Positions 25,289 through 36,073 are shown, numbered from the stretch's first letter. The stretch is 64,000 nucleotides of DNA from Gymnorhina tibicen (GCA_013399875.1 VXAZ01006396.1:317076-381075); one strand, 5' to 3'. Numbers and translations are program-made. The notes: generated by a model not told the origin, from the letters alone.

Positions 25289-25294
25289 ATTAAA
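25289..25294 (+). promoter_or_regulatory. LTR polyadenylation signal ATTAAA
   Basis: ATTAAA follows TTTGCTTTACCT and is followed by CTGCCTTTATCTCAACC, the usual R/U5 context in this LTR family. The hexamer is the common variant signal and is intact here. Confidence 0.55.
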
Positions 25295-25424
25295 CTGCCT
25301 TTATCTCAACCTATGAGCTTCCTCAGTTTTACCCTCCTGGTTCTTTCTCTCATCACACTGTGGGGAGTGACTGAGTGGTTGTGTGGTGCTGAGCTGACAG
25401 CTGGGGTTAAACCACGACAGTATA

Positions 25425-26599
25425 GTGGAAGGAGGTGGAGCAAGGACATAGGTGATATAGGCATGCTGAAGTAAAATAGTGAGACGCAGATAATAGACGT
25501 GGACTTGGGGGAAAACAATTGAGAATCAGCAAAAATTTCAAAACTATACAATTCTTCCAGAGGAGGGATAATTATGGCACAGAAGAAGGCAACATCTCCC
25601 CGGCCAGAGGAAGGCAGCACTATTTCAGAAGTGGGTACCACCTGATAAAAAGAGGTGCAGATAAACCTGCTGTTTCCCAATCCCTGCAAAAGGCTAGGAA
25701 AAGGTGTAGTAAAGTCCTGCCCGTTGTTGGTAGTAATAAGTTATTCCCCTATTGCACTGTATTTCAGCAGGAAACTCAAACTGGCTTTTCTTACATCACG
25801 GGGATGATTGAAGGTAAATTGAGGGTTGCTGTTAAGACAGATATGTACTAAATATGTTCAGCAGAAGCAGAAAAACACACTTCTTTTGTGGAACAATTCA
25901 GAAAGGGGAAAATCCTTTGTAGAAGGGAATAAACTCAACTAAAAGCAAACCACTATGCAGTTCAATAAAAGGTTGCCCTCTCCAGTCAAACAGATACAAT
26001 TTGCCACAGTGTATAAAGAGGATCTTTTTCAATTTAGCTATTTCCATTAATGTATGAACCACTGATCAATATTAGACATCACTTAGCTTCTCAGGTCATG
26101 AGAAACAACTCACTGGCAAGCATTGTATTTCTAGGAGACGAAGTCTGTGGCGTAAATATATGACCATGTAAACAAATTGAATATTTTCATGGAAGTTGAG
26201 GACCAAATTAATAATTCTCCTTCGTTGCGCCAAAGGTATAAAGATTCGGGACTATTCCAAAGGCTATGAATTTCTGGGCAGCCATTCCAGCATGGTTCTC
26301 AAATACATCTGGAGATCTCTGGAGAAGGAAACAGACCTTGGGTCGAGCTTCACCCCCTTGTAGCCTTGCAGGGTCTAGCAAGTTTCACATGTAAGGAGAA
26401 TCTGGGTAAGTAGACTACAGAAACACAGCCAGGAAACTGCATGAAAAAATCATAATTTGTAATTTCTGATTGCTTTTTGTTAGAGCAGCTTCTGAGGCCT
26501 CAACTATCAACACATCTCCATCATATCCAGCACTGAACATATTTGTAATTGGAACTGTTCTTGTTCTGCAGTCTATAGCAATAAAGGCAAGTAATATAT
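25425..26599. other. Unassigned sequence
   Basis: No gene or repeat was recognised. A 110-codon plus frame (25519-25851) and a 127-codon minus frame (25306-25689) overlap on opposite strands, and neither shows a known domain. Confidence 0.5.
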
Positions 26600-26692
26600 T
26601 AGCTGTTATACAGATGGAGGACTGGGAGATTAAATATCTTGTCCAGGGTCAAAAAGGAAATGTGTGACAGGTCTGGGACTTGTGAACCTGGA
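26600..26692 (-). mobile_element. MIR-like SINE relic
   Basis: The plus strand reads TTATACAGATGGAGGACTGG, then GAGATTAAATATCTTGTCC, AGGGTCA, GTGTGACAGGTCTGGGACTT and GTGAACCTGG. This follows, in order, the reverse complement of the 3' half of the MIR consensus (TTTACAGATGAGGAAACTG, GAGGTTAAGTAACTTGCCC, AAGGTCACAC, GCAGAGCTGGGATTTGAACC). It is heavily diverged, as expected of an amniote relic. Confidence 0.6.
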
Positions 26693-28121
26693 AATGTCGA
26701 GTTGAAGGCCTCAGCTGTGGGCTGTATATTTACTCCTGAGTGTTAGCTGACTGCACATTTAACAAAACACTCCAAAGGACACCAATATGTTATTGCTCCT
26801 GTTGGAAAATGACTGGACAACCATGCTTCTTCTGACAACTGGCCAAAACTTGCCTGGGCAAACTATTCAGTTTTGATAAATTGTACAAAGTAATTTGAAA
26901 AATAGATTGTTTAGTCTTCTGAGTATCCTTACACAGATTCTTCACAGAACAAACAATGTCTCCTTCTTCTAAATATTAATAAATAATGTTTTTTACATTT
27001 CACTTAGGAGCAATCAAACAGGCAAGAAATAACCATGACTGGAAAGCCTGAGCTACTAACTCAGTTCAATGCCGTCAGAAGAGTTTTAGTCAACAGTGAG
27101 TTCAGGCAGTTAAAAAGAATGGACTAAGTATAGCAGGAATTTTGCCTTATTTGAACTACAGAGCTTCTCTTTTAGCTTAGTAAAAGAAGAAATGCTTTGG
27201 GAATCAATGACCTGGGTTGTGGCTCCATTAGCAGTTTAGCCCAATTTTAATTAGCTGATGATGTGTGCACTATCGTTTGCTAATAAAGGGTGTAATAATT
27301 TTAGATGGATATTGCTATAAAGCCCCCAAATTTTGCATGTGCACTGTCCAACATTAAGCCTTCTGGTCTCTTCTGGGTCATCTCCACTTCTAGTGGGAAT
27401 CCTGAAAGGGTGTTCAGGTTTGAATGCAGCAGAGATGCTGAGCGAGGAGCTTTTCTGACTGGTGCTGTGCTGCAGTGGCTTTTGACAGCAGGATACCCAA
27501 ATTCTCCCTGTAATTAACTGTGTACTGAGGGTCCATTAGAAAGGCGTGTGATGACCTTAGGCCACAGATTTCTGACTTTTCCATGGCCCTGGAAATATCA
27601 GGTTAGCCATGAAATAATTTCAGTTTACACCATGTGACTAAAATTGAGGCAAACCTTTTAATACTCTTGAGTAGTGGGGTAGGAGGTCAGAGAAGATAGC
27701 ATAGATGATGCTTTCTCAGAGTGTGATTAATTCTTTTCTGTGCAGCAAAAAAAAAAGGTGTAAATATTAAACAGAACACTTGAAATTACTAAATTCTTGT
27801 TTGTCATTTCATGGTCGCTTTCTTCAGTAGTGTAATTGTCTCTTCTTTTGTGCAACAAATGAGGGAGTTTATAATTTGATATGACATGGGATTCATATTA
27901 TTTAAGTTGTTTTGCTGTTTAATAGAGGTACAATACAGAGGTTCCTGTAGGAAAAAAGAAACCCAAAACCCTCTAGAAAGACAAATTGAGGCAAATCTAA
28001 CTTACATGAGTTAAAAACTATGGGTCCTCCTCTAAATCTCTGTTTTGAAAATAAAGAGAGTGCATATATGTGTCTGTGTGCTTGTGAATTAAGAAACTGC
28101 TATTTCTATTCTTAGCAACAT
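26693..28121. other. Unassigned AT-rich sequence
   Basis: No gene or repeat was recognised. A poly(A) run lies at about 27747-27758. A 70-codon frame at 27305-27517 has no known domain. Confidence 0.5.
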
Positions 28122-28275
28122 CACAGAAATACAGAACAACTCAGTTTGGAGGGAAGCTCATAAGATTGTCTGGTCCAAACTTTCATGGGAAAGAGAGTTG
28201 AGGAGATTATCTAGTACCCTTTCCAACTACATCTTGAAAACCTTCAGTCATAGGAACTCTACCACATCCCTGGGT
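28122..28275 (-). mobile_element. Old CR1 LINE 3' fragment, minus strand
   Basis: ATCACAGAAATACAGAACAA, then CTCAGTTTGGAGGGAAGCTC and GATTGTCTGGTCCAAACTTT, and later CATCTTGAAAACCTTCAG and GAACTCTACCACATCCCTGG, parallel a CR1 3' end in reverse complement (ATCACAGAATCA, GGTTGGAAGGGACCT, GGTCCAACC, TTGAATATCTCCA, GACTCCACAACCTC). Divergence is high, so the copy is old. Ends are approximate. Confidence 0.65.
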
Positions 28276-29741
28276 AAAAATGCTTTATCAAAAATGTAAT
28301 CAAATGCATTTTAAAAGCCCTGTTTACCAGTAATGCATCTGAACAAAAGGGGAATAAAAATGAAATGCCTAGTGAGAAATTCTGGATATGATTAAGCATA
28401 ATGATCCCCACACTAAGGAACAGAGAAGATTTAGTGCAATATATATTATCAGTGCCAGAGGATCTTACCTTCCTCAAGGTATCTTCTTGTTTCCTCTCTC
28501 CACTCTTAAGTTTCAATTTGTGCTTTACAGGATCTTCTGTCTCTCAGAAAGGCAGAGTGGACTACTTTTTCCCCTATAATCAGGTTACACACAGAACTTA
28601 ACTAGGTGGTTTACCAGGTCCTGTGGGATTGCTCCTCATAGAAGAAAACCAAATTCAGAGTTAATGCTGTTGGGACTAGCAACTCTAAACAGCTCATTTT
28701 CAGACTGATCTGCTCCTAAAATCCCCGAATGGGTGTGGGAAGCCCCTTTGAGTGTTTAATGATAATGTGGTTTTCCTCTTTCATTAACTTTTGTGTACAA
28801 ACAGCTATCATGCTCACTGGATACTAAGCACTTTACTGCCCATCTACATCCATGTCAATGCTACTTAAGGCTAATCACACACTAACTACATCTCCCAGTG
28901 ACAAAGCTGCATCCCCACTCTGTCTGTATTGATCTCCCATCAGTCATTTGTAAGTGACCGTGCTAGACATGGCCCTTGGGCATTTTTCCAATACAAAAGC
29001 CACTTAACATTAAAATTGCAGGATCTCTTTTGGCTGTTTTACAAGTCTTTATCAAATGCGCATAAAAACCTACCTTTAATCATAACTACTCTATGAAATT
29101 TTTTCACCTTTGACCATTGACCCCTTTAAGATAACGAGAGCATTTGTGCACCAGACTGCCCTTCTTCAAGTTTTATTCATTGCCTGAGACAGCCACTAGA
29201 AGCAGCGGCAAAAAATACTGGAAAGAAAATCCTTTTGCAGCAGTGTTTGTTTCATTTTAACAATAGTAACACTAAAAAGAGTAATTATTTAAGAGGGTTA
29301 TTTTTTCAGTCATTTATATGCCCTTTGGGTCATGTGCCCATCACTTTACCTCATTCAGATGAGCAGGCAGTAGGGCTGCCTTTGTGTTCCCAGTCCTCTG
29401 CCATGTGCCCTTGTACTTCTTGGCATGGAGAGTGTGTTTGTTTTGCATGTCTATGTGAAAAGCCAAACTAGTACAAATTCTTTTACTCTATCACTGCCAC
29501 ATATGAACACTGAATATATAATTTCAGACACTCTGTGGTTGTTGGATCTTGTTCAGGAGGTTAGATGAGAATTTTAATTGCATAATTCTGCCATCCTTTC
29601 TTTTCTGCACTGTTTCAACTTCTCTCTAATTTGAGGATACATCTATGGCTTCAGAACAAGCTTAACAACTGTCTTTTTTTTGAAGTTCAGTACTCCTCCA
29701 ACTAAATGAGCTTGTAGCATAGTTTGGCTCTGTTCGAGTAG
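28276..29741. other. Unassigned AT-rich sequence
   Basis: No gene or repeat was recognised. Frames are under 86 codons. Confidence 0.5.
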
Positions 29742-29817
29742 CAACTATTTTAACAATTGCTCTGGTCATGTGTGAGGCTTTTCACACTGGCCCATGGAAA
29801 TTGTTAAAAAATAGTTG
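29742..29817. ncRNA. Pre-miRNA-like hairpin (unverified)
   Basis: CAACTATTTTAACAATT (29742-29758) pairs with AATTGTTAAAAAATAGTTG (29799-29817) over 17 bp, with a 2-nt A bulge. After an internal loop (29759-29763 against 29793-29798), GGTCATGTGTGA (29764-29775) pairs with TCACACTGGCC (29782-29792) over 11 bp, with one bulged T (29769) and one G.U pair, closing on a 6-nt loop. That gives about 28 pairs in 76 nt, the size and shape of an animal pre-miRNA. It could instead be a palindromic miniature transposon or chance. No known miRNA seed is recognised and the transcribed strand is unknown. Confidence 0.3.
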
Positions 29818-32800
29818 TGGTGGAAAGCTACACTCTTTGCATGCAAGCCTGTAAGGTCTCCTCCTTGCTAGAGCTACGACTTGCTTTATTTGTTGGACTT
29901 TGAAACTTTAAACATTTCACAGATGAGTCTGACTTTATTCCCATAAGAGGATTCATCAGTGCATTTGAAGGGCCATATGTTGAGTTGACACTATCAACTA
30001 TAGGCAATATGCCAACGAAGTACTCAGGCAGGCAGCTCTTCCTGAGCTCCATACTATCTATTTTTTGACTATCTATTTTGATTTGTGTCTCATAAAATAC
30101 GTCAATTACATGTATAAGGAGAATTTCTCCACAGGATGTTAATGGAGTAGTGTACAGTAAAAGGTCAAAAGCGCTGTGACTGATCGTCTCAGAATAACAT
30201 CCAGGAAAAGCTTTCCCTAAAACAGACAAAGTATTTATAGTAACAATGGCAAAATACAAATGTCACTTTGGAGTCTATTTGTCTAAATAAATGGCTCTCA
30301 GCATTTTTCACTCAGTGTGTTACTTCTTAGGACTAAGACCAACCTGTCTGCTCCAAATTTCACACATTTTCTACACGTGGCATGTTTGGCTATATGAAAA
30401 CAGGTCTGATAGGATGTTGGGATAGTATAAAGGAAGCAGGATTAAAATGAACTCACCTAATGTGATATGTTCAGCTGCTCATTGCATCGTTTTGTGTCTG
30501 GCAGTATCACTGCTATACAATGGCAATGCTGTGCTAGTAAATACAATCATGCCAGTGACCAAAGACAGAAAAAGTGAGGTGTTCTCAGCACTGCTGCCAA
30601 ACACCAACTGGTGGAAATATGTTTGTTACTTGAATCAGTGTTTCTGTTTCCTTAGCATCCTCAGAGAAACCTGTGCTGAAAAATGATTAAGGTTGTAATC
30701 ACGTTGTAGATGGTTCACCTGGCAACGAAAGTAACTCTGTGACCGGGCACTAACAGCCCCGGATCACACTCCCTGAGGTGTTAGACTGAAGTGTGCCAGT
30801 TGAACTGAATCTTGTGCCAAACTTAGCTATTTTGGACAGTAACTTTGAAATTTCACGATGGACAACAAGAATATATTTTTTTAAGCCATTACAGTTGCAA
30901 TACATATATTGTACTAATCCAACTTACAAACAATTATATTTCTTCCATACTTTAATTAAGCACATAAATAATAACATTTAAACTTTGCCTCATCACTTTT
31001 CTCTATATTCTCTATGAAGTCTTCCAGGTACAAGTCATTTTGTTTAACTGACAGATCTAGAATATGTATAATTATTTAATATTAACCTGTTTAGTTTTCT
31101 TCATTTTTAATGCATTACGTGTATTTTCAACTAATAAAAAGTTAATTGCATTATAATAAAATACTATTATAGTACTGAAAACATAAAAGAGAGAGGGGAA
31201 TCCAGACTAGGAAGGTGCCATTGAAAACAAAAGACCAAAGCCACTTACACAACATATATGTACATTTGAGCAGAACACAACAGTGCTCATAACAAGAGCA
31301 CCAAGGTGTGAAGTGCTTTGAAGCCCTCTAATGCAGCCAGTAGCTGTAGAAAGGCTGATTACCACCACAGCTTTTCCATGCCACGACCTTATTTTTCTAA
31401 CCAGGCAGGATAACTTCATAACCTGGCTCATTCTCCACTTCTGTCCAAACTTTATTCTGATTGAACATCCATTAGTGTTATATTTGGTGGCTTTTTGGAA
31501 CATGGGCATTTGTCTCCCAAAGCCAAGACTGACACCCTAAACCAACTTAATTCATGCCATTGAACTGCTGGCAATTCTTAGAACTAGTGCTATGAGCTTG
31601 AATTGATCCAGAGCCTGAGGGTAGCCAGTTCTATTTCCCATTAATAAAAAAAAAATTATAATTATTAACAGTATTTTTTAAGCCTTTCTTTATAAACCAG
31701 AGAAGGTAAGTAACCTAAGTGATCCTTACCTGGGTTATAAGCTAATTAATGAGTTTTATAACAAGCCCAGCAATTGTCTTTGTGATTTATCTGTGGGAAC
31801 TCTAAAAAATTCTACATAAAGGACAGGATGAAAGATCTTGCAGACACTGCTTCTAAACAGAATTCTTCAGCTTAGATGGATTTTGAGGGTCCCTGCAGAG
31901 ACCCTCAAATATTTGTTCCAGAGATGGGAAAAACAGGCTCCTGGGGTATTGGAATCAAAACTCAAAAACTTTTAAAAAGAAGCACAGAAAGACTTCAGCT
32001 TTCTTATGAGAAACAGTGCAGAAAAAGCAACTTATACTAAAGCTGTCATGGAGAATTTCCAGGAGATACAAATGCCAAGAGATGATAAATGGAGAGATAT
32101 AAACAACACTCAAAGAGAGGAACCAGAATGCAAAATGTTGCAAGAAAAAATGTAAAACTTTTGATACCAAAAGAAATGGGAGAAATTGAGACAAGGATAC
32201 AGAAGAGAAAAAAAGAATTTCCTCGTTAAATTGAGATAGACATTTTTTAACTTTCTTCATTTGCTGCACATTCAGAGGGGCAGATGCTCTAGCTGATGCC
32301 AAAACAGAGTAAATTCTTCTGCTCCTCTGCCTTTAAGATGCTGAGGGAGATCTGTCAGCATCTGCTGCATCAGAGAAAGCTTTTCTCAACGAAGAAAATG
32401 ACTGTCAGGGAGATTGATTATGGGAATGGAGCCTACCTGGGTATGGCTAAGAGTCTGGACTGCTGAATCTTCATCCACCTGGGAAACTCTAACCATATCA
32501 GTTAAGTTACCCCAACCTTCACTGAAATGAACAGATATACACCCAAGTGTGTACCCTGCATCAATGTTTGACTCTTTTGGAGAATAAGAAAAGTGCCATT
32601 TATTGCAAATAAACTTCAAAAATTATTGTTCAATCACTGTATTCCATTGGAATCTTACTAGGCAACTTACAACATTTATGAAATAATTATATGGTGTTTT
32701 AATTTCCCTGTTTGAGATCCCTCCTTTTGAACATAAATAATTTCTTGCCTTCTTTCTTCCATGCACTTATTTTAAACAGTTAAACTTTGGATTGCAGTTG

Positions 32801-33845
32801 TTGCATCCATAGAATCTTAATGCCTAACCTCAAAAATCTAAATGCTAAATAAAGTCTTTCCCTTCAGAGCTCTAACTATATCCATTTCTCTGTTTTATTT
32901 CTGTTGGGTTTTTTTTCATTCTTCAACAAAAGAATAAGTAAATCCTCATTACCCAGAATCAGTTGAGGCTTGTCTATATAAAGAATATATTGTGTTTTTT
33001 GTGAGTCTGTGTGTGTGTGCAGAACGGCATTGCATTAGCATTCCTGAATACAGGCTTTTTAATGTACTAATCTTAGGAAGGTAAAATCAACATTCAAATG
33101 GTAATTATTTAGGAAGTAAATTGATCAATTTGTCCTAGGCTCCATGAAGATGAACTGAGGTCAATCCACTTTGCCTATTAAGATTTCGAAGATATCTGGT
33201 TGGATTACTTTCACAGTAAGTGCCTGTTTTCCACCGAGGTTTACGGAAAGGGAAAAAAAAAAAGAAAATAAAGACAACTGAGCTTTAATGTTAGACCTTA
33301 GGAAAAACAAACTTTTCATGTAAGTGCAATTTTCCTGGTCCCAGCAAGCTGTCCATGTAAATAACCTCTGTGTTATTAGCTTTTAGTACTATAGTTCTCC
33401 CTGTGGTGAAAGTGAAATGGTTGCTAACTAAACAGAGTTGAGCTGTCTTGGTTCTACAGCCCTATATATATTTTCTGAATTATTTTTTAAGTCTTGGGAC
33501 TATGTGGATGAGCAACTACAATCTGTATGGAAGAGAGACTGAAAGAACTTTGAGGCAAGGTATTCAAACATTTCAAAACTGAGCATAGTGAATTTTTTAA
33601 CTCAAATAAAACATTACAAAATTGTTATTGCTAAAATAATAGTCTATGCATCTTAGAATTATCACATTAAGTGTTAGGGAAGAGGCATATATTTCCTGAT
33701 GGCAAATCACTAGACCACATGAATTCAAAACTTTTCTTTCATTTCAGGAAAAGTACGTTTTGTAGAAAGAGAGACAGGTAGGCACAATGTGTCTCACTAG
33801 TGACTCTTCCTAGCTCTTAAGCTTGAAATATCCTCAGTACAGAAA
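29818..33845. other. Unassigned AT-rich sequence
   Basis: No gene or named repeat was recognised. A 143-codon minus frame at 29828-30259 begins just beside the hairpin; its product has no domain I recognise and its length is within chance for this window. A poly(A) run lies near 31646-31656 and another near 33254-33264. Confidence 0.5.
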
Positions 33846-33926
33846 TGGTCTTGTGCAGGTCAAGGAGTTGGACTCAATGATTCCTGTGGGTCCTCTCCAA
33901 CTCAGCATTTTCTGTGATTCTGTGAT
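33846..33926 (+). mobile_element. CR1 LINE 3' terminal fragment, plus strand
   Basis: GGAGTTGGACTCAATGATTC, CTGTGGGTCCTCTCCAACTC and the tail TCTGTGATTCTGTGAT form the last about 80 bp of a CR1 element. It is severely 5'-truncated. Confidence 0.88.
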
Positions 33927-34340
33927 TTTTTTCCACTGTCTCACCCCTTTTCTAGAGGTACTTTCCAGTAGGTAAAGATTCCTTAGGTCTTAAGCATTTA
34001 TTCTGAGAGTATAATAAAAGTATGGTAACTTAATACAGATTTCCCTACTGATTTTCTGATGTAAAATACTTCATAAATAAGAAAATTAGTAAGACCAGTA
34101 CCTCATTTCGTATAGTGTTTTTCAGCTTATCATTGTCCTCATGGTTTGAACTGGTGGCTTGAAGATTAATTTCTTGGGGTTCCCAAATTATCTGCCTTGG
34201 ACTTGATTTCAATAATGAGGTTGTGGAAGCTGAAGAAGACTGGCAGTTGCTGCAGAATTTTTCAAGACAGGGCAAGATTCACCATTTAGGAAACTATCTA
34301 TGCAGTTATATATGCAGTTATACCAGTTATCTATCTAACT
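33927..34340. other. Unassigned sequence between two CR1 fragments
   Basis: About 400 bp without recognisable content. A 12-bp direct duplication, TATGCAGTTATA, lies at 34299-34310 and 34311-34322, just outside the next CR1. Confidence 0.6.
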
Positions 34341-35240
34341 CAAACACAGAATGCCAGAATAAGATGCGTTGGAAGGGACCCACAAGGACTATCAAGTCCA
34401 AGTCCAGTCCCTGCACAGGACCATCCCTAAGAGTCACACCCTGTGCCTGAGAGCATTGTCCAAACGCTTCTTGAACCCTTTCAGGCTTCGTGCTGTGACC
34501 ACTTTCCTGGGGAGCCTTTCCAGTGCCCAAACACCGTCTGGGTGAAGAACCTTTTTCTAACATCCAACCTAAACCTCCCCTGACACAGCTTCAGGCCATT
34601 GCCTCAGGTCCTGTCACTGGCTCTGTCACAGAGAAGAAAGAGATCAGTGTCTCCCCCTCCTCTTCCCCTCATGAGAAAGCTGTAACTGCAATGAGGTCTC
34701 CCCTCAGTCTCATCTTCTCCAGGCTGAACAGACTGAACGACCTCAGCTGCTCCTCATATGGCTTCCCCTCCAGACCTTTCACCATCCTTGTTGCCCTTCT
34801 TTGGACACTCTCTAATGGCTTAATGTCTTTCTTATATTATGGTGCCCAAAACTGCACACAATATTCAAGGTGAGGCTGCCCCAGTGCAGAGCAGAGCAGG
34901 ACAATCCCCTCCCGTGCCCAGCTGGCCATGCTGTGCCTGATGCAGGGTTGGACCTCCTGGCTGCCGGGGCACTGTTGACTGAGATTCACCTTGTCATCGA
35001 CCAGGACCTCCACGTCCCTTTCTCCAGCACTGCTTTCCAGCATCTCATTCCCTAATCTCTCTGTATGTCCAGGATTGCTGTGTTCCAGGTGCAGATTCCT
35101 ACACTTGCCCTTTTTGAACTTCATATTGTTGGTGTTTGCCCAGGCCTCTAATTTTTTGAGGTCTCTTGGAGGGCCTCCCTGCCTTCAAGGGAGTCAAGAG
35201 CTCCTCACGATTGTCTGTAAACTTGCTTAGTATCTCTTCC
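34341..35240 (-). mobile_element. CR1 LINE 3' portion, minus strand
   Basis: On the plus strand the tail side reads CACAGAATGCCAGAATAAG, then GTTGGAAGGGACCCACAAGG, then a typical CR1 3' region (CTTTCCAGTGCCCAAACACC, ACCTTTTTCTAACATCCAAC). On the minus strand the ORF2 C-terminal part follows, up to a point just 5' of the reverse transcriptase D-D region (TCTGTAAACTTGCTTAG at about 35214-35230). It is directly followed by CR1 ORF1 sequence in the opposite orientation. Ends are estimated by eye. Confidence 0.9.
34837..35124 (-). pseudogene. CR1 ORF2 fragment (reverse transcriptase C-terminal part), broken
   Basis: A 95-codon minus-strand segment reads MKFKKGKCRNLHLEHSNPGH, has EMLESSAGERDVEVLVDDKV in the middle, and ends near HLEYCVQFWAP. 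These are signature stretches of CR1 ORF2 downstream of the reverse transcriptase palm. The remaining C-terminal coding sequence lies at lower coordinates, in other frames and with stops. The endonuclease and the catalytic core are absent, so it cannot encode an enzyme. Confidence 0.85.
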
Positions 35241-35244
35241 AGTT

Positions 35245-35971
35245 CTGAACCTGCGTTGTAGTGGAGAAGCAGATAGGCTCAGAACCCCACAGGGTAACTA
35301 GTCAAAGGACTTTTAGTCAAGGATCTGTTAAAGATGAGGGCTGGAAGCAGGTCACTATGCACCACAGGGGGAAGGTTCCTCCTCCTTCTCAGAATTTGGT
35401 AAATGGGACTGGTACCTTCTACAACAGGTCTGAGGCTCTGGAGCTAGAAGGCCACACAACAGACGAGGTGGGAGAATGTCCTTCTGGGATAGTGGGGCCT
35501 CCTAAAACAACACCCTGCATCAAGACGTCCTCTGTTAACAGGAGAAGAAGGGTAGATGTGATAAGAGACACCCTTCTTAGGGGAGCAGAGGCCCTGATAT
35601 GCAGACTGGACCCAACTCACAGGGAAGTCTGCTGTCTCCCAGGGGCTCAGAGAAGGGACATTACTGGAAAACTTTCCAGTCTAGTAAGGCCCTCTGATTA
35701 CTATCTGCAATTGGTTGTTCAAACTGGCAGGGAAGAAATAACAAAGAGAAATCTGAGGTCAATCAAAAGAGGCTTTGGGGCCCTGGGACAATTGGGAGAG
35801 GGATCAGGAGACCAGGAAGTGATTTTCTTGATTCTTCCAGTAACAAGGAATAATATTGATAGTAATAGGCAGATCCATCAGGTCAGTGTGTGGCTCCAGG
35901 GTGGTCTCAGTGGAAACATTGGTTTCCTACCAATTTCTGGTCTCATTTATGGCAAGAATGAAAACCAGTGA
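35245..35971 (+). mobile_element. CR1 LINE 5' portion (ORF1 region), plus strand
   Basis: This block is CR1 ORF1 sequence with no ORF2 behind it. It abuts the minus-strand CR1 3' portion at about 35240, giving a head-to-head arrangement. It is either a separate insertion or the inverted 5' part of the same one. Confidence 0.8.
35261..35971 (+). pseudogene. CR1 ORF1 fragment with esterase-like (SGNH) domain
   Basis: An uninterrupted 236-codon frame. CR1 ORF1 proteins bind nucleic acid or lipid and carry an SGNH/GDSL-type esterase domain; this is established for CR1-like LINEs. Visible stretches are KDEGWKQV (around residue 24), EALELEGH (57), TPCIKT, RRRRVDVIRDTLLRGAEA (around 94-111), DPTHREVCCLPGAQ, LVRPSDYY, and SIKRGFGALGQL. 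In the family the segment after RRRV reads V-x-G-D-S-L-L-R-G, with the serine as nucleophile; here it is I-R-D-T-L-L-R-G, so the nucleophile position holds threonine and the glycine is lost. The family's later V-G-S-D/E motif is T-G-R-E-E. The C-terminal part leaves the family pattern after GFLPIS and lacks the expected end of the domain. The start is simply the first ATG in an open frame. Diverged residues point to decay even though no stop has appeared. Confidence 0.85.
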
Positions 35972-35974
35972 TGT

Positions 35975-36007
35975 TAAAGGCTCTCATTTTATTTATGAGA
36001 GCCTTTA
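35975..36007. other. Perfect hairpin (13-bp stem, 7-nt loop)
   Basis: TAAAGGCTCTCAT at 35975-35987 pairs exactly with ATGAGAGCCTTTA at 35995-36007 around TTTATTT. It begins three bases after the stop of the CR1 ORF1 frame and runs into a TTTA-rich tract. Confidence 0.85.
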
Positions 36008-36073
36008 TTTTATTTTTTATTTCTTTATTTTATCAATTTATTTATTTATTTACTTATTTATCTCATTTTATTA
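36001..36073. repeat. TTTA-rich simple repeat
   Basis: Degenerate TTTA/TTTAT units, including four in a row at about 36036-36055. It could be a decayed LINE or SINE tail or a simple microsatellite. Confidence 0.85.

Larger units (their letters stand above)
24826..25419 (+). mobile_element. Solo LTR of an avian endogenous retrovirus, plus strand
   Basis: The element opens TGTGCTAGCTTTGGCTGTGA and closes GGGGTTAAACCACGACA, with TG...CA ends. It carries GATAGAGTTAATTTTCTTC near the 5' end and a TATA-like TATATGA (25101-25107), followed by ATTAAA (25289-25294) before CTTTATCTCAACC. I recognise this layout from LTRs dispersed in birds. Candidate 5-bp target duplications are GTGTA (24821-24825) and GTATA (25420-25424), one mismatch apart. 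No primer-binding site or gag follows on the right, so it is a solo LTR. It is 594 bp long. A frame of 97 codons across its left end (24707-25000) is not a gene. The 5-bp duplication suggests the ERVL group; that assignment is inferred. Confidence 0.9.

Noticed and set aside
29828..30259. 143-codon minus-strand frame
   Set aside because: No recognisable family, no promoter or splice signal seen, and its length is compatible with chance.
34299..34322. 12-bp tandem duplication TATGCAGTTATA next to the CR1 at 34341, considered as a target-site duplication
   Set aside because: Both copies lie on the same side of the element; it is a local tandem duplication.
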